Below are positions 46,426 to 55,395 of a DNA stretch of 64,000 nucleotides, piece by piece. The notes below the pieces were generated by a model, which was not told where the DNA came from, made no database searches, and was given only the letters and a program-made list of their open reading frames with translations. This DNA is from Saprospiraceae bacterium (GTDB taxonomy: Bacteria > Bacteroidota > Bacteroidia > Chitinophagales > Saprospiraceae), in the NCBI GenBank assembly GCA_016717145.1, contig JADKGD010000017.1:1-64000 (forward strand). The letters run 5' to 3'. Numbering within the stretch: the stretch's first letter is position 1; each line of letters begins with the position of its first letter. The translations under genes were made by a program, and so were the position numbers.

Positions 46426-49002
46426 CTAAGCCGAATTTCTCCCGGCATTGATGATGCCAAAAGCACAACGTACTACCATTTTTTCATAGATTGCCTTCAT
46501 TTCTATGGGTATACTTTTTTCATCTTCTCTCAATTTTGACAATGCATATTGTTGGATAGAGACCAATGGCAAAACTATTCGTTCACGCATTTGCACAGAA
46601 AGTTGATCCACGGGATATTCCTGCATCAGACTGGTATGATTTCCAAGTTGCAACAAATTAGATTTTGTAAGATGATATTCATTTTCAATGCTTTTGCGTA
46701 TTGGACCATATACAGGATGATTTGCCACATGAGCTGTAAGGGGCATAAATGTTTTAAAAAGTGTCATTTCACTGTTGTCAATTAGTGTTCTGAAAAACAG
46801 GGATTTGTGGTAGATGGCCTTTAGTTCGTCAAATTTACCTTCTACTTTTAATTGTTCAATAGCAGTACCTAATCCATAAAATCCGGGAACGTTTTGTTTG
46901 ATCATGTTCCAGGACGCCACAAAAGGAATGGCTCTCAGATCTTTGATGGTTAGTTTTTCCGTTTTCCCCCTTTTTGCTGGCCGGCTGCCAATATTGGTCA
47001 TTCCGAAATATTTGAGCGGAGTCACATCAGCCATGTAGGTGATAAAATCCGGGTGGTTTTTAAGATCCAGGTATGATTTTAAACTGATCTCTGCAACCCT
47101 AAGTATAAGCGCTTCTTCAGCATCAGTAAAATTTCCTTTAGTATCTGCAAATATATTATTTGTAACACCTGCATTTACAAGTTGCTCTATGTTATATCTG
47201 GCAGAATCTATGATACCAAAATTAGAACTGATCGTTTGCCCCTGAATGGTTAGTTGTATTTCTTTACTGGAAATATCTTTATCCATCGAGGCATAAAATT
47301 TGTGGGTTTTACCGCCGCCTCGAGCAGGTGGGCCTCCACGACCATCAAAAAACAGTACATCTATACCATATTTTTTTGATAGATGACTTAACTCCTCTTT
47401 AGCCTTATATATCATCCAGTTTGCCATGAGGTATCCACCATCTTTAGTCCCGTCAGAAAAGCCAAGCATGATTGTCTGTTTATTCCTGCGTAATCCAAGA
47501 TGTTTTTTATACATATCCAATTCATATAACTGCTGCATAATGATTGGGGCATTAATCAGGTCATCAATTGTCTCGAAAAGTGGTACAATATCCACCGAGA
47601 TATGAGCTTCATCCCATCCTGACATTTTGAATAGACTCATTACTTCTATAACATTCAGCGCGCTTGAACATTGACTGATTATAAATCTATGGCAAGCAGC
47701 TTCCCCAAACTCTTGTTGAATCTTTTGCATAGTTTTTATAGTCAATATCATATCGCTTTGTAGCTCATCTTCCAAATCTTTGGCTTCGATTTGAATTTTT
47801 GACATATTGAGATAAGCTATTTTTTGATTTTCGTCCCAAACTTGATACAATGTGGCATCTTTTGTTTTTTGTTGTAAAATCGTTTCTATAAGCTTAGTAT
47901 GTATCTCATTTTCTTGTCTGATATCTATGAATGCGAAGTGAAGCCCAAAACAATAGGCTTTATTTATTAAATTTTCTACCTGATCAATAAACAGCCCATT
48001 GTGTACTGTTAATAATATTTCTTTTATAGACACCAGTGGTTTAATCAGATCTTCTATGTCGGTAATCCACTGTTTCGTACGCAGGAATGCTTGTTCATAA
48101 AGATCTGATTCAAGTTTAGAAATAATGACATCGAGACCTTTGAATGTCAATCTGCGTTTGAGTTTTCGAATGTCTCGGTAATAACACTTGAGTAGTGCGA
48201 TATGAAGGGAAGTAGCTACTTTATAAGTAGTTGATGCATTGACAAATGGGTTGCCATCCCTATCACCACCAGGCCAAAATCCCATCCTGATGATAGGACT
48301 AACTACAGGATCCATAAACGGTAGACTCCCTTTGTATTCAGCAATAATTTCTCCAACACTGTGATAAAATACGTTTTCAAGAAACCATATCAGACTAACC
48401 GCTTCATCATAAGGACTTGGTTTTTGTTTGTTTAAAAACGGTGTTTTACCAAGTTGTTGCAATAACAAATTAATGGTTGCAGTGTCATTTGTTTTAAGAG
48501 ATTCGGTTAAGTCGTTTATTATGCCAAGTACTGACCCGGGATAAAATTGGGTAGGGTGAGCTGTCAAAACCAACCGCACACAAAAGTCCTGAAGCTTTTT
48601 TTTATCTTCAGCGCTATACTCGTGTGAAGCAAATTCAGACTCAAGTTGTTTGAGGGTTCCAGGGCCTTTTAAATCATTGATTCTAGCATAGGCCGCATCT
48701 TCCAGGGCATCAAATAATACAATCTGGCGCTCTATATATTGTATGGACTTAAACATCATATCCGATTTTTCAGTCTCGGTTTTAAAGGATGTATGATTTC
48801 TGAAAAATGTATCAATAATTTCTTCTACGTGCTGACCTGCCTCGTAACCTTCTTCACAATGATTCAGAAGAAGGGATAACAAAATGCCTGTTTTTTCTAT
48901 TTTTACGAAGGGTAAAGATAAAAACAGACTGTTGTACAATTGAAATTTAAGCGCAATGTCGTTATGAAATTGTTCAATATTTTTTTGAAATTGGATTGAC
49001 AT
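46426..49002 (-). CDS. ppc: Phosphoenolpyruvate carboxylase
   Basis: 858 residues. Family motifs: VLTAHPTQFYPGSVLGIIND (catalytic His region), GFWPGGDRDGNPFVNAST, FFDGRGGPPARGGGKTHKF (glycine-rich loop), and FVASWNMIKQNVPGFYGLG. The C-terminus ends GIINAGRNSA, close to the usual RNTG. It carboxylates PEP to oxaloacetate to refill the TCA cycle. A TATCTTTG box on the minus strand lies at 49028-49035, about 25 bases before the start. Confidence 0.96.
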   Translation of the reverse strand: MSIQFQKNIEQFHNDIALKFQLYNSLFLSLPFVKIEKTGILLSLLLNHCEEGYEAGQHVEEIIDTFFRNHTSFKTETEKSDMMFKSIQYIERQIVLFDALEDAAYARINDLKGPGTLKQLESEFASHEYSAEDKKKLQDFCVRLVLTAHPTQFYPGSVLGIINDLTESLKTNDTATINLLLQQLGKTPFLNKQKPSPYDEAVSLIWFLENVFYHSVGEIIAEYKGSLPFMDPVVSPIIRMGFWPGGDRDGNPFVNASTTYKVATSLHIALLKCYYRDIRKLKRRLTFKGLDVIISKLESDLYEQAFLRTKQWITDIEDLIKPLVSIKEILLTVHNGLFIDQVENLINKAYCFGLHFAFIDIRQENEIHTKLIETILQQKTKDATLYQVWDENQKIAYLNMSKIQIEAKDLEDELQSDMILTIKTMQKIQQEFGEAACHRFIISQCSSALNVIEVMSLFKMSGWDEAHISVDIVPLFETIDDLINAPIIMQQLYELDMYKKHLGLRRNKQTIMLGFSDGTKDGGYLMANWMIYKAKEELSHLSKKYGIDVLFFDGRGGPPARGGGKTHKFYASMDKDISSKEIQLTIQGQTISSNFGIIDSARYNIEQLVNAGVTNNIFADTKGNFTDAEEALILRVAEISLKSYLDLKNHPDFITYMADVTPLKYFGMTNIGSRPAKRGKTEKLTIKDLRAIPFVASWNMIKQNVPGFYGLGTAIEQLKVEGKFDELKAIYHKSLFFRTLIDNSEMTLFKTFMPLTAHVANHPVYGPIRKSIENEYHLTKSNLLQLGNHTSLMQEYPVDQLSVQMRERIVLPLVSIQQYALSKLREDEKSIPIEMKAIYEKMVVRCAFGIINAGRNSA

Positions 49003-49027
49003 CTTTGAATTTTGATTACTATATATA

Positions 49028-49035
49028 CAAAGATA
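49028..49035 (-). promoter_or_regulatory. -7 box of ppc promoter
   Basis: TATCTTTG on the minus strand matches TAnnTTTG, with a predicted transcript start near 49024. No exact TTTG is found 19-20 bases upstream. Confidence 0.5.
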
Positions 49036-49084
49036 AGCGAATTGATGAAAAACTATTTTTAACCATGCTTTTTGTTTACATGAG

Positions 49085-49771
49085 TTAAGCTAAACTCAGG
49101 ATTTTTCCATCTTCCATGACAATTGTCCGTTTGGTCCTTTTTGCAAATTCTTCATCATGGGTCACAATCAAAAGTGATTGACCATATTCTTCCGCTAATT
49201 TTCCAAAAATATCAAACACTATGTCACTGTTTTTTTTGTCCAGATTTCCTGTAGGTTCGTCTCCCATGATAATGATTGGATCATTGATTAGTGCCCGTGC
49301 AATGGCTACCCTTTGTTTTTCGCCCCCAGAAATCTGATTGGCTTTTTTGTTTGCCAGAGATTCAATGCCAAGTTGTTTTAGATGGAACATTGCCTTTGAT
49401 TCCAATTCTTTTTCTTCAAGTTTTCCTAATTTTAGGCCCGGCAGCATGACATTCTTCAGGACACTAAACTCATGAAGTAAATAATGAAACTGAAAAACAA
49501 ATCCTATCTTTTCGTTCCTGACTGCTGCTAGTTCTTTTTCATTTTTAGTTTTCATATCCTCACCTCCTATCCATAAATTTCCCTTATAATCAGTATCCAT
49601 AGTAGATAAAATGTACAACAATGTAGATTTGCCGCATCCTGATTTTCCAACCACAGACGTAAATTCTCCTTTTTCGACTGTAAAGCTAATATCATCCAAC
49701 ACTTTGACTGAAATCGGGTCAGTAAAATATTTTTCTATAGATTGGGCTTCAAGGACGATATTATCTTTCAT
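49085..49771 (-). CDS. ABC transporter ATP-binding protein (LolD/MacB-type)
   Basis: 228 residues. Walker A GKSGCGKSTL, Q-loop FVFQFHYLLHEFSVLKNVM, signature QISGGEKQRVAIARAL, Walker B IIMGDEPTGNLD, and the switch His in IVTHDEEFAKR. The FQFHYLL-EFS phrase is typical of LolD-like type VII systems. It is the third gene of an adaptor-permease-ATPase set, one base after the permease. Confidence 0.92.
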   Translation of the reverse strand: MKDNIVLEAQSIEKYFTDPISVKVLDDISFTVEKGEFTSVVGKSGCGKSTLLYILSTMDTDYKGNLWIGGEDMKTKNEKELAAVRNEKIGFVFQFHYLLHEFSVLKNVMLPGLKLGKLEEKELESKAMFHLKQLGIESLANKKANQISGGEKQRVAIARALINDPIIIMGDEPTGNLDKKNSDIVFDIFGKLAEEYGQSLLIVTHDEEFAKRTKRTIVMEDGKILSLA

Positions 49772-49772
49772 G

Positions 49773-51032
49773 CTATTTACCTCTTATAATGATAACGGGA
49801 TCAATTTTGCTCGCTTTACGTGCTGGAAACCAGCCGGCAAGATAGGTTGTGACCAATGAAAATATGGTGGCTATGGCATAGTATTTTGGATTATAATCAA
49901 TAGGATATGTATGTATGGTGGGAAGTGCAGCAGTTACAAAAGGAATATTATCAATTATTTTTGAAAGTAAAAATCCAAAAAAAAGGCCGGCCAAGCCTCC
50001 AAAAAAACCAATACTCAAGGCGATAGTAATAAATATTCTTTTAATGTCCCATCCTGAAAATCCTGTCGCTTTAAGTATGGCAATGGTATCCATTTTTTCA
50101 TAAATCATCATGTTTAAAATATTATAAATACCAAAACCTGAAACTATAAGTAATGTAATGCCCACCGCATAAGATATTAAAGACCTTACGGAGCTTCCTG
50201 TCTCAAATTGTGCATTGGCTGATTGAATATCCTCGGCGTCACATCTGAAAAGTGAGCGATACTCTTTGGCCAGTACTGGAGCAAGTGACATGTCATACAA
50301 TTTTATTTGGAGGTCTGTGATAAAGTTGCTCGATTTACCTAGAATTTTTTGAGTGGTTTTAAGTGAAGCATAGCTTTGTACTTTATCAATTTCGGCCAGA
50401 CCTGACTGGAAAAAACCGACTACTTTTAGTGGATATTGTTCACCTGTATTGGAGGTGACTTGAATAATATCACCCATTTTTGCCAACATTTTTTCAGCAG
50501 CTGTTTTCCCAAGAATAATACTATTTGGAATATCTCTGAGCGAGAGTGCTTTCCCTGTTACGACATAGTCATTAAAAAAAAATAAATTTTGTTCATTCAC
50601 GACATCTATACCATTTACTACTCCGGTCATTTCGATTGGACCAATGTTATAAAATACCTGTGCAGATACTTTTGGAGCAACGCCTTTAACTCTGCTATCG
50701 CTACGCAATGCCTGAAGTATAGCGCCTACATTATATAATTCTTTTCTGTTGTTCCCAGGCTTTATGGAAGAAATAAAATGATATGAATTGATATATTTTA
50801 AGGATTGACTGACAGGTTGATTTTCTGATGGTTTAATATCATTAAATAACCTTATGTGTGGTGTTCGATTGAGTACAAGGTTATCCAACAAACCATTAAG
50901 ACCATTCATAAAACCGAGCAAAGTGACAAACATCGTAATGCTGAATGTGACACCTACTGCAGCAATTAAGGTCTGTCTTAACCTTGCGGTGAGCAAAGCA
51001 AAAGCGATGTCAGGAATAAGTCTTGTTTTCAT
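49773..51032 (-). CDS. ABC transporter permease (MacB/LolE-type, FtsX fold)
   Basis: 419 residues. An N-terminal helix (LIAAVGVTFSITMFVTLLGF) is followed by a large periplasmic domain (about 45-280) and three C-terminal helices with NILNMMIYEKMDTIAILKAT and GFLLSKIIDNIPF. The ILKATGFSGWDIKRIF coupling region is the FtsX/MacB hallmark. The start overlaps the adaptor stop by 4 bases. With the neighbours it would be an envelope efflux or lipoprotein-handling transporter. Confidence 0.9.
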   Translation of the reverse strand: MKTRLIPDIAFALLTARLRQTLIAAVGVTFSITMFVTLLGFMNGLNGLLDNLVLNRTPHIRLFNDIKPSENQPVSQSLKYINSYHFISSIKPGNNRKELYNVGAILQALRSDSRVKGVAPKVSAQVFYNIGPIEMTGVVNGIDVVNEQNLFFFNDYVVTGKALSLRDIPNSIILGKTAAEKMLAKMGDIIQVTSNTGEQYPLKVVGFFQSGLAEIDKVQSYASLKTTQKILGKSSNFITDLQIKLYDMSLAPVLAKEYRSLFRCDAEDIQSANAQFETGSSVRSLISYAVGITLLIVSGFGIYNILNMMIYEKMDTIAILKATGFSGWDIKRIFITIALSIGFFGGLAGLFFGFLLSKIIDNIPFVTAALPTIHTYPIDYNPKYYAIATIFSLVTTYLAGWFPARKASKIDPVIIIRGK

Positions 51033-52113
51033 TTTGGAAGGATTATTTCTGTAGTTGCATCAATTCCTCCCGTGATTTCAACGAATTGATAATCTTTAAG
51101 GCCGATGACGACTCGCTTTTTTGATCCGTCTTTAAGCATTACATATGTATCATCTGTAATGTAAGATGAAGGAATTGTCATTGTTTTTTCTTTTTTGTTA
51201 AGTATGATATTGGCTTCTACTGACAGATTTGGATATAATACTTCGGGTTTCTTTACAAATGTTGCAATGACTGTAAATGTCCTGGTTTTTTCATTCATTA
51301 TAGGATTAATTTTATCCACAATGGCCTCAAAACATTGTTGTTATAACTGTCCAGCTTCACAACTACTTCCTGACTTTTTTTTATTTTAATAATATCATAT
51401 TCATCCAGTTGCAGTTCGATTTGAAAGGACTTGTCGTCTCCGATAACCCCAAGCTGAGAAGTAGGACCAACAAATTCACCAACTTCTTTTGAAATGGCAT
51501 ATATTCTGCCCGGTATTTCACTTCTAACAGTAAAATCCTGCAACAAGGCTTGACTGATTTGCAGGTTTTTTTTTGATTGAGCTTCAGCAAATTTTAATTG
51601 CCTCTGAGTGTCACGCAGTTTCATTTTAAGACTTTCAAGATTCGTTTTAGTATTTTGATATGTCAATTCTCTCTGTTCTAATTCAGTTTTTGTACCTATG
51701 CCTTGGGACCAAAGTTTATTTTGTCGAGATAGAAAAAGTGAGTCTGATGATAGTTTGATTCTAACAAACTGAATGTCTTGTTTAATTTGAGCCAGCTTGT
51801 CATCATTTTTGGAATAGGCATTGTATTGCGCATAAATTGATGCATTTTCAGCATTAAATTGAGCGGTTTGGTTTTGAATGATTATTATAGGGCTTCCTTT
51901 TTCAACTACATCCCCAACTTTGACCAATACTTTTTTGATCACACCACTGCTTGCAGAAAAAATATTATACTGACGGTCACTCTTGACAATGCCTGAGGCA
52001 TATACAGATTCAGTTATAGATTTTATTTCAGGTGTAATAAAAGGTATTTCTTTTTTGCAAGAAAAGATAGACATAAAAAAAATAATAACAAGCCAAAATT
52101 TAAAATTCTCCAC
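51029..52113 (-). CDS. HlyD/RND-type periplasmic adaptor lipoprotein (one frameshift)
   Basis: Frames 51298-52113 and 51029-51319 form one gene. An A-run of four instead of five on the plus strand near 51328-51331 breaks DSYNNNVFEAIVDKINPI. The start codon is GTG at 52113. The lipoprotein signal ends FMSIFSC. Biotinyl-lipoyl-like halves (GVIKKVLVKVGDVVEKGSP, VRSEIPGRIYAISKEVGEFV) flank a coiled coil of about 85 residues, followed by a beta-barrel domain. It links the permease to an outer-membrane channel, which is not encoded here. First gene of the operon. Confidence 0.85.
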
Positions 52114-52291
52114 GACAATTTATTTTACAATCGGCGAAGTTAGGAATATTTACAGGACAATTTGGTGACCAAGATCATATGGTTAGCAGATAATTTACAT
52201 ACAAAAATCATATAAATTAACGTGAGTTCGGCGAATAAAACAATCATTTATAATGCTATATATTAAAGTCAGTGCTAGATTTTTACCATAA

Positions 52292-52306
52292 AACCCTGAA
52301 AGGGTT
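52292..52306. repeat. Short palindrome AACCCT-GAA-AGGGTT
   Basis: A 6-bp stem with a 3-base loop, 13 bases from a longer palindrome. The pair has the look of intergenic REP elements seen in Bacteroidota. Confidence 0.6.
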
Positions 52307-52310
52307 AAAT

Positions 52311-52347
52311 ATTTGTAATCCTGGGTTTAAACCCAGGGTCACAAATG
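52311..52347. repeat. REP-like imperfect hairpin with perfect 18-bp core
   Basis: The core CCTGGGTTTAAACCCAGG (52320-52337) is a perfect palindrome. The arms extend outward with ATTTGT on the left and ACAAAT on the right, giving an 18-bp imperfect stem. Its core and CACAAATG edge resemble the palindrome at 35837. Confidence 0.7.
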
Positions 52348-52431
52348 CAAATACACATAATTTTGGTGAGATTTTTGCTAAAATATGCAAAAATCATGAC
52401 AAAATCACATCAAACTCACATTAAATCAGAA

Positions 52432-53307
52432 TTAAAATAGCTTCCATGTCAAATGATAATAAATCTCTTTGGCCCCCCCGAATCCTTCATTTCTTTGAGC
52501 TATACTGTCAATACTGGATCCGGTAAAATCAAATATATTTTTTATCCCAGCATGATTTCTGATCATATCATCGATAATAAGATACATGGCTTTTGTTTTT
52601 TTGCCCCTATCGTCTGAAGCACACAACATAAAATATAATCTGTCTCCTTCATCAATAAAAAATGCGGCGGCTCTTATTTCTTCGTTTTCTAAAGCCAGGA
52701 CACAAAATCCTTTATTGATTAAATGAACAGATGTCATAAAATCCTTGAATTGTTTTTTGTTTTTTAAAATTATGCCACTGGGATCGTTTTTTAGTAGAAA
52801 AGATAAAGTTTCAGAATAATCTGACGTTTTAACCAGGGTTAATTGAGCTTCTTTTGCTTGTGAAATATTTCTTTTTGTATTCCTGTTATACTTTGTTTCA
52901 ATTTCTTGATATGGTTTATTAATCCACAAAATGTGATTTATTTTTTCGTTTTTTTCCACCTTATCAGGCAAATTGGCCTTAGTCTTGATATCATACTTCC
53001 AACCATATGACTTAAGTTTAGCATAGAATGTATCGCACACTTTTTGACTTAAGGAAACTTTTTTTAAAAATATCCCTAATTGCTGACACAGTAAAGGCGT
53101 TGTCACATTGGGAAATAAAAAAGTATAATTTCGAATGAATGGCATTACCGCTTCATAATCATCCAGAATATAGGCGCTCCATTTTTTAGACGTTATCGCA
53201 TCTAAATACCACGTCAAACCATATACAATATTCGATGAAGAACGATTAATACAGTCGTCCCATTTTTTGTCGTCTATTTTATCTCTTGATAGGAATCTTA
53301 TACCCAT
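52432..53307 (-). CDS. FemAB/GNAT-like N-acyltransferase
   Basis: 291 residues with no signal peptide. The N-terminal half resembles the first GNAT domain of FemAB-type proteins (SSNIVYGLTWYLDAITSKKW). The second has ETKYNRNTKRNISQAKEAQL, AAAFFIDEGDRLYFMLCASD and KNIFDFTGSSIDSIAQRNEG, GFGGAKEIYYHL. Such proteins transfer acyl or aminoacyl groups, often to cell-wall or lipid precursors. The substrate is unknown. It follows the acyl-CoA synthetase gene by 12 bases, so an acyl-chain link is possible. Confidence 0.75.
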   Translation of the reverse strand: MGIRFLSRDKIDDKKWDDCINRSSSNIVYGLTWYLDAITSKKWSAYILDDYEAVMPFIRNYTFLFPNVTTPLLCQQLGIFLKKVSLSQKVCDTFYAKLKSYGWKYDIKTKANLPDKVEKNEKINHILWINKPYQEIETKYNRNTKRNISQAKEAQLTLVKTSDYSETLSFLLKNDPSGIILKNKKQFKDFMTSVHLINKGFCVLALENEEIRAAAFFIDEGDRLYFMLCASDDRGKKTKAMYLIIDDMIRNHAGIKNIFDFTGSSIDSIAQRNEGFGGAKEIYYHLTWKLF

Positions 53308-53319
53308 GAATCAATCCAC

Positions 53320-55139
53320 TTATACATACATTTTTTCTATTTCACGGGCATATTTGGTTAATATAACTCTTCGTTTCAATTTCATTGTTGGAGTCAGCTC
53401 TGATTCTGTTCCGTCAGCTCTGACAGCTTCCCAGGTATTTGCAGTAAGTATAAATTTTTTGATTTGTTCAATATGGCTAAAATTTTTATTGATATTATCA
53501 ATGGCTTGCTGATATCGGTTTAGTACTTTTTCGTTCTTAATAATATCAGAAAGTGAAGACCATTGGATTTCATTTTCTGAGCACCACATTTTAAGAGCTT
53601 CCTCTGCGGGTACAATTAAGGCGGATACAAATTTTTTACTATCACCTACAACCATCACCTGTTCTATTAGAAAATCTTCTTTAAGTTTGCTTTCTATCGG
53701 GGCAGGAGCAACATATTTGCCACCTGAAGTTTTTAATAATTCCTTTTTGCGGTCCGTTATTTTGAGGTATTTTCTTTTATTTGGGCCATCTACCCACATG
53801 CCTATATCTCCGGTTTTGAAATATTGTTTACCATTAATGATTTTGAAGACCTCAGCAGTTTGCTCCGGTTGTTTATAATATCCGAGCATTATATTTGGTC
53901 CTGCTGCAAGAATCTCACCTTCACCCGGATTATACGTGCCATCAGATTCATCGATCAAAATTTCCACACAATCAAGGGGTACACCAACGGTGCCTATCTT
54001 GTTACATCCACCAGTATAGTGGTTTAGGGTCAACACGGGTGACGTCTCAGTCAGTCCGTAACCTTCTGTAATCGTGACACCAGCGGCTGAAAAAACTCGA
54101 GCAATTTTTGCAGGGCAGGCGGCAGCACCTGTAGCGATAGAAAGTACATTGCCGCCGAGTGCAGCCCTCCATTTACTGAAAATAAGTTTGTCTGCAATGT
54201 TTAGTTTTATGCTATCAATTGTCGAATACTTTTTATCATGTTCAAAATCATCAGTTAGACTAAGCGCCCAAAAAAATAATTTTTTCTTAATTCCGGTCAA
54301 TAATAATCCTTTATTAATTATTTTTTCGTAAACCTTTTCAAGCAATCTGGGTACCGTAGTAAAAAATGTGGTTTTATGTTCATCAGGTCACCTGTTTCAC
54401 CACCTAAGTTATCTGTCCCGGTGCAATAAATTTCAGGCCCTATATTAGAATATATATAGATTACTGCTCGCTCAAAAATATGACAAAGGGGTAAAAATGA
54501 TAAGACCCTGAAACCTTTTTTAACTGGTAACAAATCCATACAACCTTCTACGATGCTTATGATATTAGCATGAGTAAGCATAACACCTTTTGGATTTCCG
54601 GTTGTTCCGGAGGTGTATATTATAGTGGCCAGATCATTTGTTTTTATTTTTTGGCAAATAGATTCTACCACTACCAGATTAGTATCACTCATCATATCTT
54701 CCCAAAATGGTCGCCCTCCTTGTCTGTCAAAACATATGATTTCTTTAAGTGAATTCACATTTGCCTGAGCTAACGATACTTTGTCATAAAGGTCACCTTC
54801 ACCGACGAAACAAACTTTTATTTCTGCTTCGTTCATTATATATTCATATTCCCTTGAAGATATGGTTGCATACATAGGCACTCCAATGGCTCCAATGTAT
54901 TGTATAGCTAGATCGGCAATAACCCACTCAGGTCTGTTTTTGTAAATGACAATACCAACTTTATCCCCAACGTTCAAACCAAGATCGATGAGCCCTGAAG
55001 CCAGTTTCCTGGACATCTCGATGACTTGAGCAGTGCTGTAAAATTTCCAACTCCCATTTACATTTGATCCAACAAACCTGTCAACAGGTCCATTATCGTA
55101 CTGATTTGTGATATAATCAAATAATCTTGTGGCTTGCAT
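53320..55139 (-). CDS. Long-chain acyl-CoA synthetase, AMP-binding family (one frameshift)
   Basis: Frames 54318-55139 and 53320-54345 form one gene of about 605 codons. An A-run of six instead of seven at 54361-54366 splits IKPHFFTTVPRLLEKVYEKI. Adenylation motifs: TIIYTSGTTGNPKGVMLTH (P-loop), EGYGLTETSPVLTLN, YFKTGDIGMWVDG and ITDRKKELLKTSGGKYVAP. The FADD15-like group activates fatty acids for beta-oxidation or lipid synthesis. It is cytoplasmic. It is co-directional with the FemAB-like gene. Confidence 0.9.
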
Positions 55140-55382
55140 GTCCTGAATTATTTATGGCTTTAAAATAAAATACTAACATAGATTTTGAACATATAACATT
55201 TTCGAGGTTAAAGATATGTTTTGGTTACTTTTGATCAAAGTTTTACATGCATTATTTTATTTTAGAGTTTTTTCTGTTTGTAAATAGTTTTTTGGAATCA
55301 AACATTAATTTTAAATTTGTGTCCGAAAAACTTATATTTTGTAATTTTTACCTTTTTTCATATTATAAAAATATTTAATTTA

Positions 55383-55390
55383 TATCTTTG
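55383..55390 (+). promoter_or_regulatory. -7 box directly before the second TMTC-like gene
   Basis: TATCTTTG ends only 5 bases before the ATG at 55396, so a transcript starting about 4 bases past the box would be leaderless or nearly so. No clear -33 box is present. Confidence 0.45.
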
Positions 55391-55395
55391 TCGTT

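Larger units (their letters stand above)
52114..52431. other. Intergenic region with REP-like palindromes
   Basis: 318 bases between the adaptor gene start and the stop of the FemAB-like gene. There is no coding frame. It holds the palindromes at 52292-52306 and 52311-52347. The rest is A/T-rich and unremarkable. Confidence 0.6.

Noticed and set aside
49085..52113. The adaptor/permease/ATPase set as a canonical MacAB-TolC drug pump
   Set aside because: The architecture fits, but no outer-membrane channel gene is present and the substrate cannot be inferred from sequence, so only the generic call is made.
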